Source: Dyadobacter sp. SG02 (GTDB lineage: Bacteria; Bacteroidota; Bacteroidia; Cytophagales; Spirosomataceae). From it: DNA of 64,000 bases. A program made the translations under genes and the position numbers. Below are positions 37,863 through 46,595 of this stretch, in pieces. The notes beneath the pieces were generated by a model. That model did not search any database. It saw only the letters and a program-made list of their open reading frames with translations, and was not told the DNA's origin. Every line of letters begins with the position of its first letter. The stretch's first letter is position 1. Where the stretch lies: assembly GCF_900109045.1 (NCBI RefSeq), contig NZ_FNYL01000018.1:105450-169449 (forward strand). Direction: 5' to 3'.

Positions 37863-38678
37863 TTATTTCAATATATGCTCTGGGGCAGGTTTGCTTGCCG
37901 CCAACGCGCGGTCCAGGTGGACATAGCCCCCGTCGACATAAATCAGTTGGCCGGTAGTATGACTAGATCTTCCTGAAAGCAGGAAGACAGTCATATTAGC
38001 GATCTCTTCGGCGGTTGTCATTCGGTTTTCCAGGGGTATATTACTGGTGATTGAAGCCAGTTTTTCTTTCGGGTCAGGCAAGGTCTGGATCCATTTTTCA
38101 TATAGCGGTGTCCAGCATTCGGCAACAACTACCGAATTTACGCGGATGCCATATTTCAGCAGCTCCACCGCCCATTCGCGCGTTAAGGCGTTGCGAGCTC
38201 CGTTAGAAGCGGCATAAGCTGACGTGCCGCCCTGACCGGTATCAGCCGTTTTGGAGCTGATGTTGACGATTGCACCTTTTGATTCCTTTAGTGCCGGTAA
38301 TGCATAATGGGCCATTAGGTAATAATGCACCACGTTTTTATGTAAAGATGCCATAAAGCCTTCATAGCTGCCGTTTTCGAGCCCGATGCCATCATTGACG
38401 CCGGCATTATTTACCAGGCCATCGATACGGCCGTATTTTTCAAGCACTGCCTTTACTGCGTGCTGCGAATCTTTCGGCTGCGTCAGTTCGGCTGATACTT
38501 GGAAGGACTTCATTCCGTCCAGTGCTAATGTGTCGACTAGCTTCTGGTTGTCTTCCGCATTTCTTCCCACAATCACAGGAATTGCTCCCTCGGATGCCAA
38601 GACCTGAACAATGCCTTCGCCGATCCCTTTGGCGCCACCTGTGACGATCACTATTTTGTTTTGAAGTTGTAAATCCAT
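37863..38678 (-). CDS. SDR family oxidoreductase, L-fucose dehydrogenase-like, with Lys-to-Asn change
   Basis: 271 residues from MDLQLQNKIVIVTGG at 38678 (an earlier ATG at 38690 adds MPIK). The Rossmann motif is TGGAKGIGEGI, then NNAGVNDGIG and the catalytic Ser in VNISSKTADT. The active-site segment reads SAYAASNGARNALTREW: Tyr is present but the invariant Lys four residues later is Asn (codon AAC). The rest of the protein, including TTGQLIYVDGGYVHLD, is intact. It sits upstream of the GH95 gene in the same orientation, which suggests oxidation of fucose to fuconolactone. Whether the enzyme is active with Asn is unclear. Confidence 0.85.
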   Translation of the reverse strand: MDLQLQNKIVIVTGGAKGIGEGIVQVLASEGAIPVIVGRNAEDNQKLVDTLALDGMKSFQVSAELTQPKDSQHAVKAVLEKYGRIDGLVNNAGVNDGIGLENGSYEGFMASLHKNVVHYYLMAHYALPALKESKGAIVNISSKTADTGQGGTSAYAASNGARNALTREWAVELLKYGIRVNSVVVAECWTPLYEKWIQTLPDPKEKLASITSNIPLENRMTTAEEIANMTVFLLSGRSSHTTGQLIYVDGGYVHLDRALAASKPAPEHILK

Positions 38679-38879
38679 TTTTATAGGCAAATCCTTGTTT
38701 TGAACATGTCAACCGAGACTTTCGCCCCGACCGACACCTGAGTGTCCGCTTTTTATTTAACCTAGTAAAGTTAGAGAGGGTAAAAGTGTACCAAAATGGA
38801 CTGGAATGATAAAAAGATGGATAATTTCATTACTATGGCTAACAAAATGAGTCATTTGTTAGTGTATTGCCTTCAAATC

Positions 38880-38903
38880 ACATCTTGTTCATGAACAAGA
38901 TGT
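38880..38903. repeat. 24-bp perfect palindrome
   Basis: The half-site ACATCTTGTTCA is followed directly by its exact reverse complement with no spacer. It lies about 200 bases upstream of the SDR/GH95 start and 10 bases before the first IS-like unit. It could be an operator for a dimeric regulator or an insertion-associated site; nothing in the sequence decides between them. Confidence 0.6.
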
Positions 38904-38912
38904 CTACCGGTT

Positions 38913-39061
38913 TCTCAAATCCAAAAGATGATGAGATGGGTTTGTTTGAATAATGATATCTAAATTACTGTTAATGAGTAGGTTGTTTTTATTGTTTGGT
39001 AATGATTACATGGGGATTCTCACCAACGTTTGTAATTTTTCATTTGCCTCTGTATTTGACA
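38913..39061. mobile_element. Degenerate IS-like remnant or MITE, copy 1
   Basis: The stretch starts with TCTCAAATCCAAAAGATG and ends with the inverted relative GTATTTGACA, preceded by GGATTCTCACCAACGTTTGT. These are the same end sequences seen at 39372-39614 and at 63907, here with more mismatches. The 149 bases between the ends do not code. It looks like a deletion derivative that kept only its ends. Confidence 0.5.
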
Positions 39062-39163
39062 CTTGGTCGTGTCTAGGAATGCTGATCGCTGGCGCTGCGG
39101 ATTGTATCGGCCCAGGTCCTGGCGACAATTGACGAGATAGCCTTCAACATAGTCGGTGTTTGG

Positions 39164-39361
39164 TCATGTCCAGAATCCTACATGGAAGCTAATTTCTATT
39201 TGACAATTTGGTAGAATAACCCTGTTCCGTTGCCAGGTCGGTATCGCGATCATGTCCAGAATCCTACATGTAAGTCGATTTCTATTTTAAAATCCATCGA
39301 TTTTGTGAGCAATCAGCTCTTGCATAGGTTCTAGTTGCAATTTGGTAGAATAACCCTGTTC
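39164..39361 (+). repeat. Two interleaved pairs of direct repeats
   Basis: Pair one is TCATGTCCAGAATCCTACAT plus about 18 further bases, at 39164-39201 and 39250-39287 (about 90% identical). Pair two is CAATTTGGTAGAATAACCC plus TGTTC, at 39204-39227 and 39338-39361 (identical over 24 bases). They are non-coding and look like a partial local duplication next to the island edge. Confidence 0.65.
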
Positions 39362-39371
39362 TGTGACTGGT

Positions 39372-39614
39372 TGTCAAATCCAAAAGACAATGAGAATAGT
39401 CAGCGAATTCTAGGCGGTTTTACAAGCGAGGTTGTGAAAATTTACAATAGAAGGTCATACTACTTTGAGTTTTTACAAGAGAAGATGAGAACCGTTTGTC
39501 TATATTTTAGCAAATAATGATCTTTTAATAAGGTAGTTTTGCTATTTTTCGGAGCTAATTTCATCCGGATTCTCACCATCTTTTGTAGATTCTCATTTAC
39601 GTCTGAATTTGACA
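39372..39614. mobile_element. IS-like remnant or MITE, copy 2
   Basis: It begins TGTCAAATCCAAAAGACAAT and ends in the inverted sequence GAATTTGACA, preceded by GGATTCTCACCATCTTTTGT. TG...CA termini with further internal copies of the motif resemble the ends of IS21-family elements, but no transposase gene is present in the 243 bases. The right end closely matches, in inverted orientation, the sequence starting at 63907. Confidence 0.55.
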
Positions 39615-39641
39615 TTAAGTGAGAAAACACAGAACTAGAGC
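39611..39641 (+). repeat. Left copy of an inverted repeat bounding the island
   Basis: The sequence TTAAGTGAGAAAACACAGAAC followed by TAGAG continues rightwards from the IS-like end. Its inverted counterpart is at 63835-63863. About 24 of 30 positions agree. Confidence 0.5.
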
Positions 39642-39846
39642 CTGGGAGCCGTTTTAGGATTCTTGGGATGGTACAATGACGTGGGACTTTTTGTAAATTG
39701 CTTTTGAGTGGGGGGCCGCACAGATGTTCAACCTTGGTGGTTATTCGATATTGCGATCCCTCTCTTTTTGATATAACTATCTTGTATAGGTAGTTTTACA
39801 ACCATTTAAGTCTAATATGGTCTTCGCTTTACATACCGTTGGCAAT

Positions 39847-40143
39847 ATGAAAGAGACCATTCTGATTTATGTGAGCATTCTGATAGCGGGAGGCAGCTTA
39901 TCAGGTTGCTCGGATGTAGACCCTGAAAGAGCTGCTGTTATTATACAAAGGGATTACACAATGTGCGGTGCATGTGGTGGCTGGTTCGTTCAAATTGATT
40001 CAGTTCAGTACCGAGCCGATGTTGCTGCACCTTATAACAAGGAATTTACGCCGGTTTGGATTCGGTTTAAGAAGGATGAAAGTGACGGGCTTAAAGTGTG
40101 GGGACGGTGGATCAACATTACTTCAATACGCAATCGAGAATAA
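39847..40143 (+). CDS. Small predicted lipoprotein
   Basis: 98 residues from MKETILIYVSILIAGGSLSG (an earlier ATG at 39817 adds 10 residues and is less typical). The lipobox is GSLSGCSD with the lipid-attachment Cys at residue 21 of the short form. The mature part has a Cys-rich motif TMCGACGGWFVQIDSVQYRA and ends with a beta-strand-rich segment. No family is recognised. It is the first gene inside the island, convergent with the RND operon. Confidence 0.6.
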   Translation: MKETILIYVSILIAGGSLSGCSDVDPERAAVIIQRDYTMCGACGGWFVQIDSVQYRADVAAPYNKEFTPVWIRFKKDESDGLKVWGRWINITSIRNRE

Positions 40144-40648
40144 AAGCGATGATGAATCTCAAAAGCCATTTTTTTAGCGTCCTTAACGGTCATTTTGTTT
40201 TTGGTAACAAACTGCAAAGCGGTGACCTGATCCAGGAAGTGGATAAGGTATGTGGAGTTGAATTCCCTTATGCCCAGGTTTGCAGTATTCGAACCTTCTT
40301 GTAATGTGAGCATCATACTTTTGCTGATTTTAGAAATTAACCTGTTTCTCAGGCGTTACTAAAAATACCTGGACCTTGCTATCAAGGAACAGTTAGATGT
40401 GATAGTACACTTTGACCGGAGTAATTTCTTCGGTCAACTTGATTATAAAGAAATCTGTCTGGGAACTGCAAGCTCTAAAAACTCCTGCTCGTCTGAGAAT
40501 CCACCATCCTAATTTGCATTAATAGCGATTGACCTCCCGGTCAGCAAAAATCCATTGCATATTTGAAGATCACTCACACCACATATGCCGGGTACTTTTG
40601 CAAGTACCTTAACCACAGTTGACCAGCGGCATAAGTTTCCTTGGGACA
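40144..40648. other. Intergenic region between convergent genes
   Basis: About 500 bases separate the lipoprotein gene from the end of the RND permease gene. Two small hairpins are visible: TTGACCG/CGGTCAA near 40414-40438 and GGTACTT/AAGTACC near 40590-40607. Neither has a T run. A 94-codon minus-strand frame (40032-40316, containing KNKMTVKDAKKMAFEIHHRF) overlaps the lipoprotein gene and remains unassigned. Confidence 0.4.
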
Positions 40649-43600
40649 TCACCGATTTAGGTACTTTTTTAACCAATAATATGTGAGAGGAATAAATGTC
40701 CAAGAAATAAAAACACCCAGTATCATTCCACCAATGACCGCAATGGCAAGCGGCGCTTGCAGCTCGGCACCTAATCCAGACGACCACAAAATGGGCATTA
40801 GTCCAAGAATAGTCGTCAACACAGTCATCATCTGGGACTGGAGTCTTTTCTGGCCACCGAGACGAATTGCTTCAATTAACGAGTTCCCATCTTGATAGTT
40901 ATTCATACTATCAATCTTCAAAATTGAATCGTTATCCAGCAGGCCAACCAGCACAACAACTCCGATCGCCGACATGATATTCAGACTGCTTCCCGCAAAG
41001 TACAAGCTGAGCAATGCTCCTGTTAGTCCGAATATAATAGTTATCAGTACAATAAACGGTTGATGCAGCGACTCAAACTGTGCAGCAAGAATAAAAAACA
41101 GCATCACTATCGCGACCAAAATCACCCGTCCAAGCTCCTGAATGTAAGATTGATTCCTGAAATAACTTCCAGTCAAATTCGCTTCTAATAATGGGTGCGC
41201 CTGTAATATCCGGCTGATTTTTTGGGTACTCTCAGGCACTTGTGTATCCGAAAGTTCTGGCGAGAGTGGAACGTATGCCCCTCCCTTGCCTAAAAAAAGT
41301 GCAGTATAATCAAGAGTTTTTGAGTAGCTGACAAGATTTTTAACGGAAATAAAGTCTCCGGCTCTATTTGACACAAAAGACTTTCCAATCACTTCCAGTA
41401 GTCCGGTTGAATTCGTTGTGTTTCCCAACAAAATCGGAATCTGTTGACCATCTGTTTTCATAATTCCCAGTTGGTTTTCATTTAACTGGGTTCTCAGCAC
41501 CTGTAGCAAATGATCGTGATCCACCTCATACAGCCGCAGCATCTCAGGCAAGATATGCAGCTGTATACGTTCTCGCCTGGCAGGCAACTGGATTGGAAAA
41601 TGGTTTTGACTGAGTATATTCGCCACCGAATCTATCGATGACAATGAAGGTGGCCCAAGGCTCCCGGTCTGGGAAATAAGTATCCGTAAGGGGGATTCCT
41701 GCGTATGAAACAGTTGCTCAAAAACATTTAGCGAAGGACGGACAGCTAGCGTCGCGAGGGGGTAACTACCATGTAAGCGTTCCATCAGCGCCTCGCTGAA
41801 CGGATTAAAATCCGAAGCTGATTTCATTTTTGCCAAAATTGTTGCTTCCGTTGAAGACTGATGCATGTAATTATTGAGAAGGAATTGTTGCTGACCGAGA
41901 AAAAAGCTGAAATCCACCGGCTTGAAAGTTAGCTTAGCTGCCACTTCTAAAAGACGACGTTCGCTTTCAAACGGACTGATCGCCTCGTTCCAATTCACAT
42001 TTACTTCTACTTCCGTACGGCTGATCAATGGCATACCCCTCTTTTCTATCCTGGGAATGACCCAAACAGAGGTGATGAGTAGCATCAACCAAAATGAGAT
42101 CATAAGCCCGGGCCTTTTCATTGCAAAACTGAAGACAGCGTTATACACTCTGTCTGTAACTCTTGAGGCAATTGTAAGTGGTGGTTTTGAATACCTACTA
42201 TTCCTGAAAAATTGAAAAAACAAAACAGGGACGAGTGTATATGAAGTTAGTAAAGACAGCCCAAGCGCAAGAGAAACTGCCACAGCCTGATCAAAAAAAA
42301 GAGCTCCCGCAATTCCACTTAGGAATAACAACGGCAAAAAAACCGCAGAATTCGTCAGAACGGAAGTAAAAAGCGGTCTGATTACTCCTTCTGTTCCTTT
42401 AATGCAGGCTTTCTCTAAATTATCTTCACTCGAAATTACCTCGTCATGCCGGTGCTGTTCGATACTTTCGACGATAATAATTGCACTGTCGATAATTTCA
42501 CCTATGCCTAAAACAAGCCCAGCAAGAGATACAATATTGATCGAAATACTAAAAACATAAAAACCAAGCAGAGTGATTGCCAGGGAAACCGGGATCACCA
42601 ACGCAATAAGCAACAAAATGCGCTTGTCATCCATAAAGAAAATTATCATTATGAACGACAAGACTGCGCCAGCAAAAAGACTGCTAATCAAATTATTGAT
42701 TGAAATATCCAGCAGTTCGGATTGATCGCGGCTAATTTTAAAACCAAGACCCGGATAGTCCCTTTCAAAACTTTTGATCAGACTTTTCATTGTTTGCCGC
42801 AACGCAAGAAGTTGGGCGTCACTCTGCTTCATCACGGCCAAGCCGACTGCCCGCTTCCCATTAAATGTGTACAGCCCTTTATGCTTTTGCTCTCTGAGGA
42901 CAATCTTTGCCACCTCTCCCAACTTCACTAAACGCGGTTTCTCCTGCCCGACCCTAAAATATAGGTTCTCGATATCTCTTGCATCTTTTAAAGACGGATC
43001 AAAACTAACACTGTACTCATACAAACCATCCTGGACAACAACATTGCCCGCTCCTTCCGACTGACTTTTGATAGTTTCAGTAAATTCGGCAACGGAAATA
43101 CCGTTACGTTGCAATAAAACGATATCCGGCTGAATTACTACCTCAGCCTTGGATAAGCCAGTGATGTCTACCAAAGCGACTTCATCTAACTGCTCTAACC
43201 GTCGTCGCAACACACTCTCACAAAAGTTACTAAGTTCAAGAAAATTCCCCTCACTCTTCTTTTGCCATACATTTAGTTGAAAGACGGGTATATCCGTCGC
43301 ACCTGCCTTGATCACTCGCGGTCTTGCAACCTCCCTAGGGAGTCTTTCCATCAGCATGTCCACCTTTTCATTAACTTCGAGGTAGGCTAGATCGATATTA
43401 GCACCGTAGTCAAATCTGAGCTTAAGTGTTCCTTGTCCGTCGTTAGAGACGGCTTCAATATCATCCAAGTGTTCTAATTGAAGGAGTTGATTTCGCAGAG
43501 GTAAAGTCAGAACTTGTTGCACTTGACGAACATCGGCATTAGGGTAAGTCGCTTGCACAGTAATTTCCGGCACAGGAATATTTGGCAAAAGCGAGATAGG

Positions 43601-43690
43601 CAAAAATCGAGCAGCAAAGATTCCAAGGATTACAAGGGTAAGCGCTACCACGCATGTTCCAATAGGACGGAATATCAGATATTTTACCAT
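40649..43690 (-). CDS. RND efflux permease (inner-membrane pump subunit)
   Basis: 1013 residues with the RND layout: first helix LIFRPIGTCVVALTLVILG, a large periplasmic loop, helices 2-6, a second loop and helices 7-12. Helix 4 reads GIGEIIDSAIIIVESIEQH, retaining one of the two proton-relay acids (D of the usual D-D). Helix 10 reads GLLDNDSILKIDSMN, as in the Bacteroidota members of the CusA/CzcA-like group. It should work with the adaptor and outer-membrane factor encoded just upstream, forming a complete tripartite system at the end of the minus-strand operon. The substrate is not evident; heavy-metal specificity is unlikely in this setting. Confidence 0.93.
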   Translation of the reverse strand: MVKYLIFRPIGTCVVALTLVILGIFAARFLPISLLPNIPVPEITVQATYPNADVRQVQQVLTLPLRNQLLQLEHLDDIEAVSNDGQGTLKLRFDYGANIDLAYLEVNEKVDMLMERLPREVARPRVIKAGATDIPVFQLNVWQKKSEGNFLELSNFCESVLRRRLEQLDEVALVDITGLSKAEVVIQPDIVLLQRNGISVAEFTETIKSQSEGAGNVVVQDGLYEYSVSFDPSLKDARDIENLYFRVGQEKPRLVKLGEVAKIVLREQKHKGLYTFNGKRAVGLAVMKQSDAQLLALRQTMKSLIKSFERDYPGLGFKISRDQSELLDISINNLISSLFAGAVLSFIMIIFFMDDKRILLLIALVIPVSLAITLLGFYVFSISINIVSLAGLVLGIGEIIDSAIIIVESIEQHRHDEVISSEDNLEKACIKGTEGVIRPLFTSVLTNSAVFLPLLFLSGIAGALFFDQAVAVSLALGLSLLTSYTLVPVLFFQFFRNSRYSKPPLTIASRVTDRVYNAVFSFAMKRPGLMISFWLMLLITSVWVIPRIEKRGMPLISRTEVEVNVNWNEAISPFESERRLLEVAAKLTFKPVDFSFFLGQQQFLLNNYMHQSSTEATILAKMKSASDFNPFSEALMERLHGSYPLATLAVRPSLNVFEQLFHTQESPLRILISQTGSLGPPSLSSIDSVANILSQNHFPIQLPARRERIQLHILPEMLRLYEVDHDHLLQVLRTQLNENQLGIMKTDGQQIPILLGNTTNSTGLLEVIGKSFVSNRAGDFISVKNLVSYSKTLDYTALFLGKGGAYVPLSPELSDTQVPESTQKISRILQAHPLLEANLTGSYFRNQSYIQELGRVILVAIVMLFFILAAQFESLHQPFIVLITIIFGLTGALLSLYFAGSSLNIMSAIGVVVLVGLLDNDSILKIDSMNNYQDGNSLIEAIRLGGQKRLQSQMMTVLTTILGLMPILWSSGLGAELQAPLAIAVIGGMILGVFISWTFIPLTYYWLKKYLNR

Positions 43691-43814
43691 GTCATTATAA
43701 AAGCTGACTCTTTAATCTCATGATGCCTTTGAGCGGGCATTGCATCTCCATGACTTTATTCAAAAGCCTTCTTTACGACTGAAAAATGTATTAAGAAGAA
43801 CATTCTTTTCACTG

Positions 43815-45398
43815 TTATTTGTCAAATTTTATAGGCAAATCCCTTTCGAAATCGTACATGGTAAGTCTTCTGATCGTGTAAAGAGCTTGCCAGTAGCCAT
43901 TCAGGGCTTTAACGTACTCCCGTCGTGCATTCACACTTTCCTGAATAGCAAGGTTCAAGTCCGGGATTGACAATTTCCCCAAAAGGTAGCGTTCTTTTGT
44001 AATCGCTAACCGCTGGTTAGCAACAACATCAGTCTGCTTGGCAATTTGAATCTGGGTATTTTTCTGGTTAAACCGCATTACCTGCATCATTACTTCCTGT
44101 TCAAATAATAGCTCCTCCTGTAGCATATTAACTTCAACAAGTTCCCGATTTGCTTTCGCCAGACGTATCTGCGACTTTCGATATCCCCAATCCTGAATCG
44201 GAACGTCAAGTGTGAGGCCGATGTATTGCTGATTCTGCGGGTTGCGGTATGAATCTGCCAATCTCGATGCAGTTTGTTGTGTCCCCAAATTAGCTAAAAG
44301 GCTTACTTCTAGGCTATTCTGCCCTTTTGCTTTGGCCACCTCCTGATCAGCTTGCAACCGCTCGCTTCGAAATTTCACTATGGCCGATCTGTTCAGCGAT
44401 GCTTGTTCCAACGCCTTATCATAGGGTATTGAAAGTAGTGGCGAAAGTTCAGGAAGTAACAGACGCAGTGTATCTCCACGATTGATACCCAGGATTGCCT
44501 GCAAACTCTTTACTGTTGCCTCTCTGGTGATTAAAGCTTCATTTAGCTGTGCCTTTGCTTTAAGCAGATTAAGCTCCAGCTGTAAGAGGTCTGTCTTGGG
44601 AATTGTGCCGATCGCAAACCGCTCTCTAGACAAACGGTATAATGTATCAGCATTGGCCCGATTGGTTTGCGCAATGTCAATTTCACTCTGAGCTTCCAAC
44701 GCCAAAAGAAATAAACTGACTGTCTCGACAGCAACAGACTCCATATCCTCCGCAAATGCCTTATTTGCTGTTTCAAAAAACAACGGCTCGAGTCTTCCTT
44801 GCCAATGAAAGTCGTTGTAAAGCAGGGAATTTTGGGAGTAGGATACTTGAATCGGTGTTGACAGAAAATAACTAGATTGGTTCCCAGAAAAATTATCCGT
44901 CCTCTGCAGACTGGTTCCTGCACGTAAGGTGCCTCCCAAAAAAGAGATGTTCTGTCTTACGCCAACTCCCACACTGTTATTAGCCTGGGATACGCGAATG
45001 AACTGTATCGATCCGTCTGGCTGAGTAATTGGGTTGATAGCGCGAAAGAATGTTGGAACAGTAGCACTCAACCTGATCTGCGGCTTGAACGAGGCTTTGA
45101 AATTTGTAAACCGCCAGTAACTGCGTTCATAGGTATTTTTAGCCCGGTGAAAATGCGGAGAATGTTTTTGGGCATAAGCAATAGCATCAGGCAGAGAAAG
45201 TTGTTTCTGAGCAAAAGCACCCGAATTCATACCAAGCAGGCAAATTAGCATACGCGCAGTTTTCACTGTTCTTATCGGTACCGTATTAAAAAAGATTAAC
45301 AAGCAATTTATTGTATCAAAGTTGCTTATCAACCTAAGGTATCCCCCCATAAAACCATTAGTTCGCACTGCACAGTCATTTTTTTCAAGTAGTTTCAT
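43815..45398 (-). CDS. TolC-like outer membrane factor of the RND system
   Basis: Up to 527 residues. The first 49 residues are unusual; a later ATG at 45251 gives MLICLLGMNSGAFAQKQLSL, a normal signal peptide, and is the better start. The rest has the two repeats of the TolC family with coiled-coil helices (SLPDAIAYAQKHSPHFHRAK, LELNLLKAKAQLNEALITRE, ITKERYLLGKLSIPDLNLAI). It should form the outer-membrane channel for the RND pump encoded next to it. It lies between the adaptor and permease genes. Confidence 0.9.
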   Translation of the reverse strand: MKLLEKNDCAVRTNGFMGGYLRLISNFDTINCLLIFFNTVPIRTVKTARMLICLLGMNSGAFAQKQLSLPDAIAYAQKHSPHFHRAKNTYERSYWRFTNFKASFKPQIRLSATVPTFFRAINPITQPDGSIQFIRVSQANNSVGVGVRQNISFLGGTLRAGTSLQRTDNFSGNQSSYFLSTPIQVSYSQNSLLYNDFHWQGRLEPLFFETANKAFAEDMESVAVETVSLFLLALEAQSEIDIAQTNRANADTLYRLSRERFAIGTIPKTDLLQLELNLLKAKAQLNEALITREATVKSLQAILGINRGDTLRLLLPELSPLLSIPYDKALEQASLNRSAIVKFRSERLQADQEVAKAKGQNSLEVSLLANLGTQQTASRLADSYRNPQNQQYIGLTLDVPIQDWGYRKSQIRLAKANRELVEVNMLQEELLFEQEVMMQVMRFNQKNTQIQIAKQTDVVANQRLAITKERYLLGKLSIPDLNLAIQESVNARREYVKALNGYWQALYTIRRLTMYDFERDLPIKFDK

Positions 45399-45445
45399 CC
45401 GTTTGACGCTTTGTACTTACCCGCGTATCAGGTCTGACAGGGCAA

Positions 45446-46540
45446 TCAATGCTCCATCAACTTCTGTCGTACTTCTACCTTCGCGTCGTTTGCTAAATTC
45501 AGGTTACCGGAGACGATGATACTTTCCCCATGTGTTAGTCCTGCCTGTATGGTTACTTCACGGTCATTCTCATGTCCGACCTTAACATACCGCCATTTAG
45601 CCCTATGCTCTTCGTAGGCAAAAACCACTTTACGCCCTGCACGATCAACAACTGCACCCTTGGGAATAACTATTTCGTTATTAATACGTTTTTCTATGCT
45701 GACTCGCACGTTCATTCCTGGCAAAAGCCAGGCGTCATGTCTAACAACTCTTAGTGTCACCTCGATTAAGCCCTGAGGGCTTACAATTGGATTAATCTCA
45801 CAAACAACCCCATCATAAATTTGCCCCGCCCGCCCCACCGGTTCGATTTTAACGCTCTGACCTGTGCGGACAGCATCAAGCTCTGTTTCCAGAATGGAGC
45901 ATTGCACTAAAATACTACGTCGATCCAACAAAATACAGAAAGGTTTGTCCGCTAAGACCGGCCCATGTGAGTTTATGGAAAGGTTTGCAACAATCCCATC
46001 GACAGGAGCATACAGATAGGTTTTCGAAAGCTCCAATTCCGCTTTCTGAACTGACAGCAACGCACGAGTGTAGCCACTGCGCAGTTTTATAAAAGCAAAA
46101 ACTTCTTCACTTATTGAACTCGTATCTCCCCTCTTCCCCCCCTGAGTGATCAGTTGGTCATTTAATTCAACTTTGCTTTCATCGAGTTCAAGTCTGGCCT
46201 GGCGAAGGTCCAGCTTTTGCTGATCATTTTTCAAGGATGCCAGCAATTGCCCGGATTTAACCTGCATACCATTTTTTACTGAGATATCTTCTATCAAACC
46301 TTGTCTTTGAAACGCCATCGGAATTTCGTTAACTGTCGACAACTTCCCATTAGTGAAGACCTTTGCTACAAAAGACTTACGGACGGCCTTGTCCAGACTG
46401 ACTGCCGGCACATCAATTGACTCACTCGCAGGAGCATTCAATTCAACGTCCTCCTGATCGTTTGCAGCACAGGCAATAAAAAAAAACGCGAAAAAGATAT
46501 AGTAAAAAAAGTTCAAAACCGCTTGAATTAAGTTAATCAA
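45446..46540 (-). CDS. RND periplasmic adaptor (membrane fusion) lipoprotein
   Basis: 364 residues. A lipobox FFFIACAAN places the lipidated Cys at about residue 24. The barrel-sandwich lipoyl halves are GLIEDISVKNGMQVKSGQLL and TYLYAPVDGIVANLSINSHG, separated by a coiled-coil hairpin. A beta-barrel domain (LVQCSILETELDAVRTGQSV) and a membrane-proximal domain (IVIPKGAVVDRAGRKVVFAY) complete it. It links the RND permease and the outer-membrane factor encoded downstream. Confidence 0.92.
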   Translation of the reverse strand: MINLIQAVLNFFYYIFFAFFFIACAANDQEDVELNAPASESIDVPAVSLDKAVRKSFVAKVFTNGKLSTVNEIPMAFQRQGLIEDISVKNGMQVKSGQLLASLKNDQQKLDLRQARLELDESKVELNDQLITQGGKRGDTSSISEEVFAFIKLRSGYTRALLSVQKAELELSKTYLYAPVDGIVANLSINSHGPVLADKPFCILLDRRSILVQCSILETELDAVRTGQSVKIEPVGRAGQIYDGVVCEINPIVSPQGLIEVTLRVVRHDAWLLPGMNVRVSIEKRINNEIVIPKGAVVDRAGRKVVFAYEEHRAKWRYVKVGHENDREVTIQAGLTHGESIIVSGNLNLANDAKVEVRQKLMEH

Positions 46541-46595
46541 CCTTAAACTATCAATAGATATCCAGTTCCAAACTCCTAGAAAGCAGCTTATCGTC

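Larger units (their letters stand above)
38679..39846. other. Repeat-rich, gene-poor boundary of the accessory island
   Basis: Nearly 1.2 kb contain no convincing gene. They carry a 24-bp perfect palindrome, two small units flanked by inverted IS-like ends (38913-39061 and 39372-39614), and two pairs of direct repeats. The promoter of the SDR/GH95 unit must lie at the left end. The density of repeats marks this as a hot spot for insertion and the probable left edge of the island. Confidence 0.6.

Noticed and set aside
39164..39361. Direct repeats considered as a CRISPR array
   Set aside because: Only two copies of each of two different repeats, with unequal spacing and no cas genes.
40032..40316. 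94-codon minus-strand ORF
   Set aside because: The segment KNKMTVKDAKKMAFEIHHRF looks protein-like, but the frame overlaps the lipoprotein gene and no family is recognised; left unassigned.
40649..46540. Heavy-metal (CusCBA/CzcCBA) efflux system
   Set aside because: Although the permease has the single helix-4 Asp of that group, there is no metal-binding Met/His motif in the adaptor, no metal regulator, and the operon is shared with glycosyltransferase and peptide genes.
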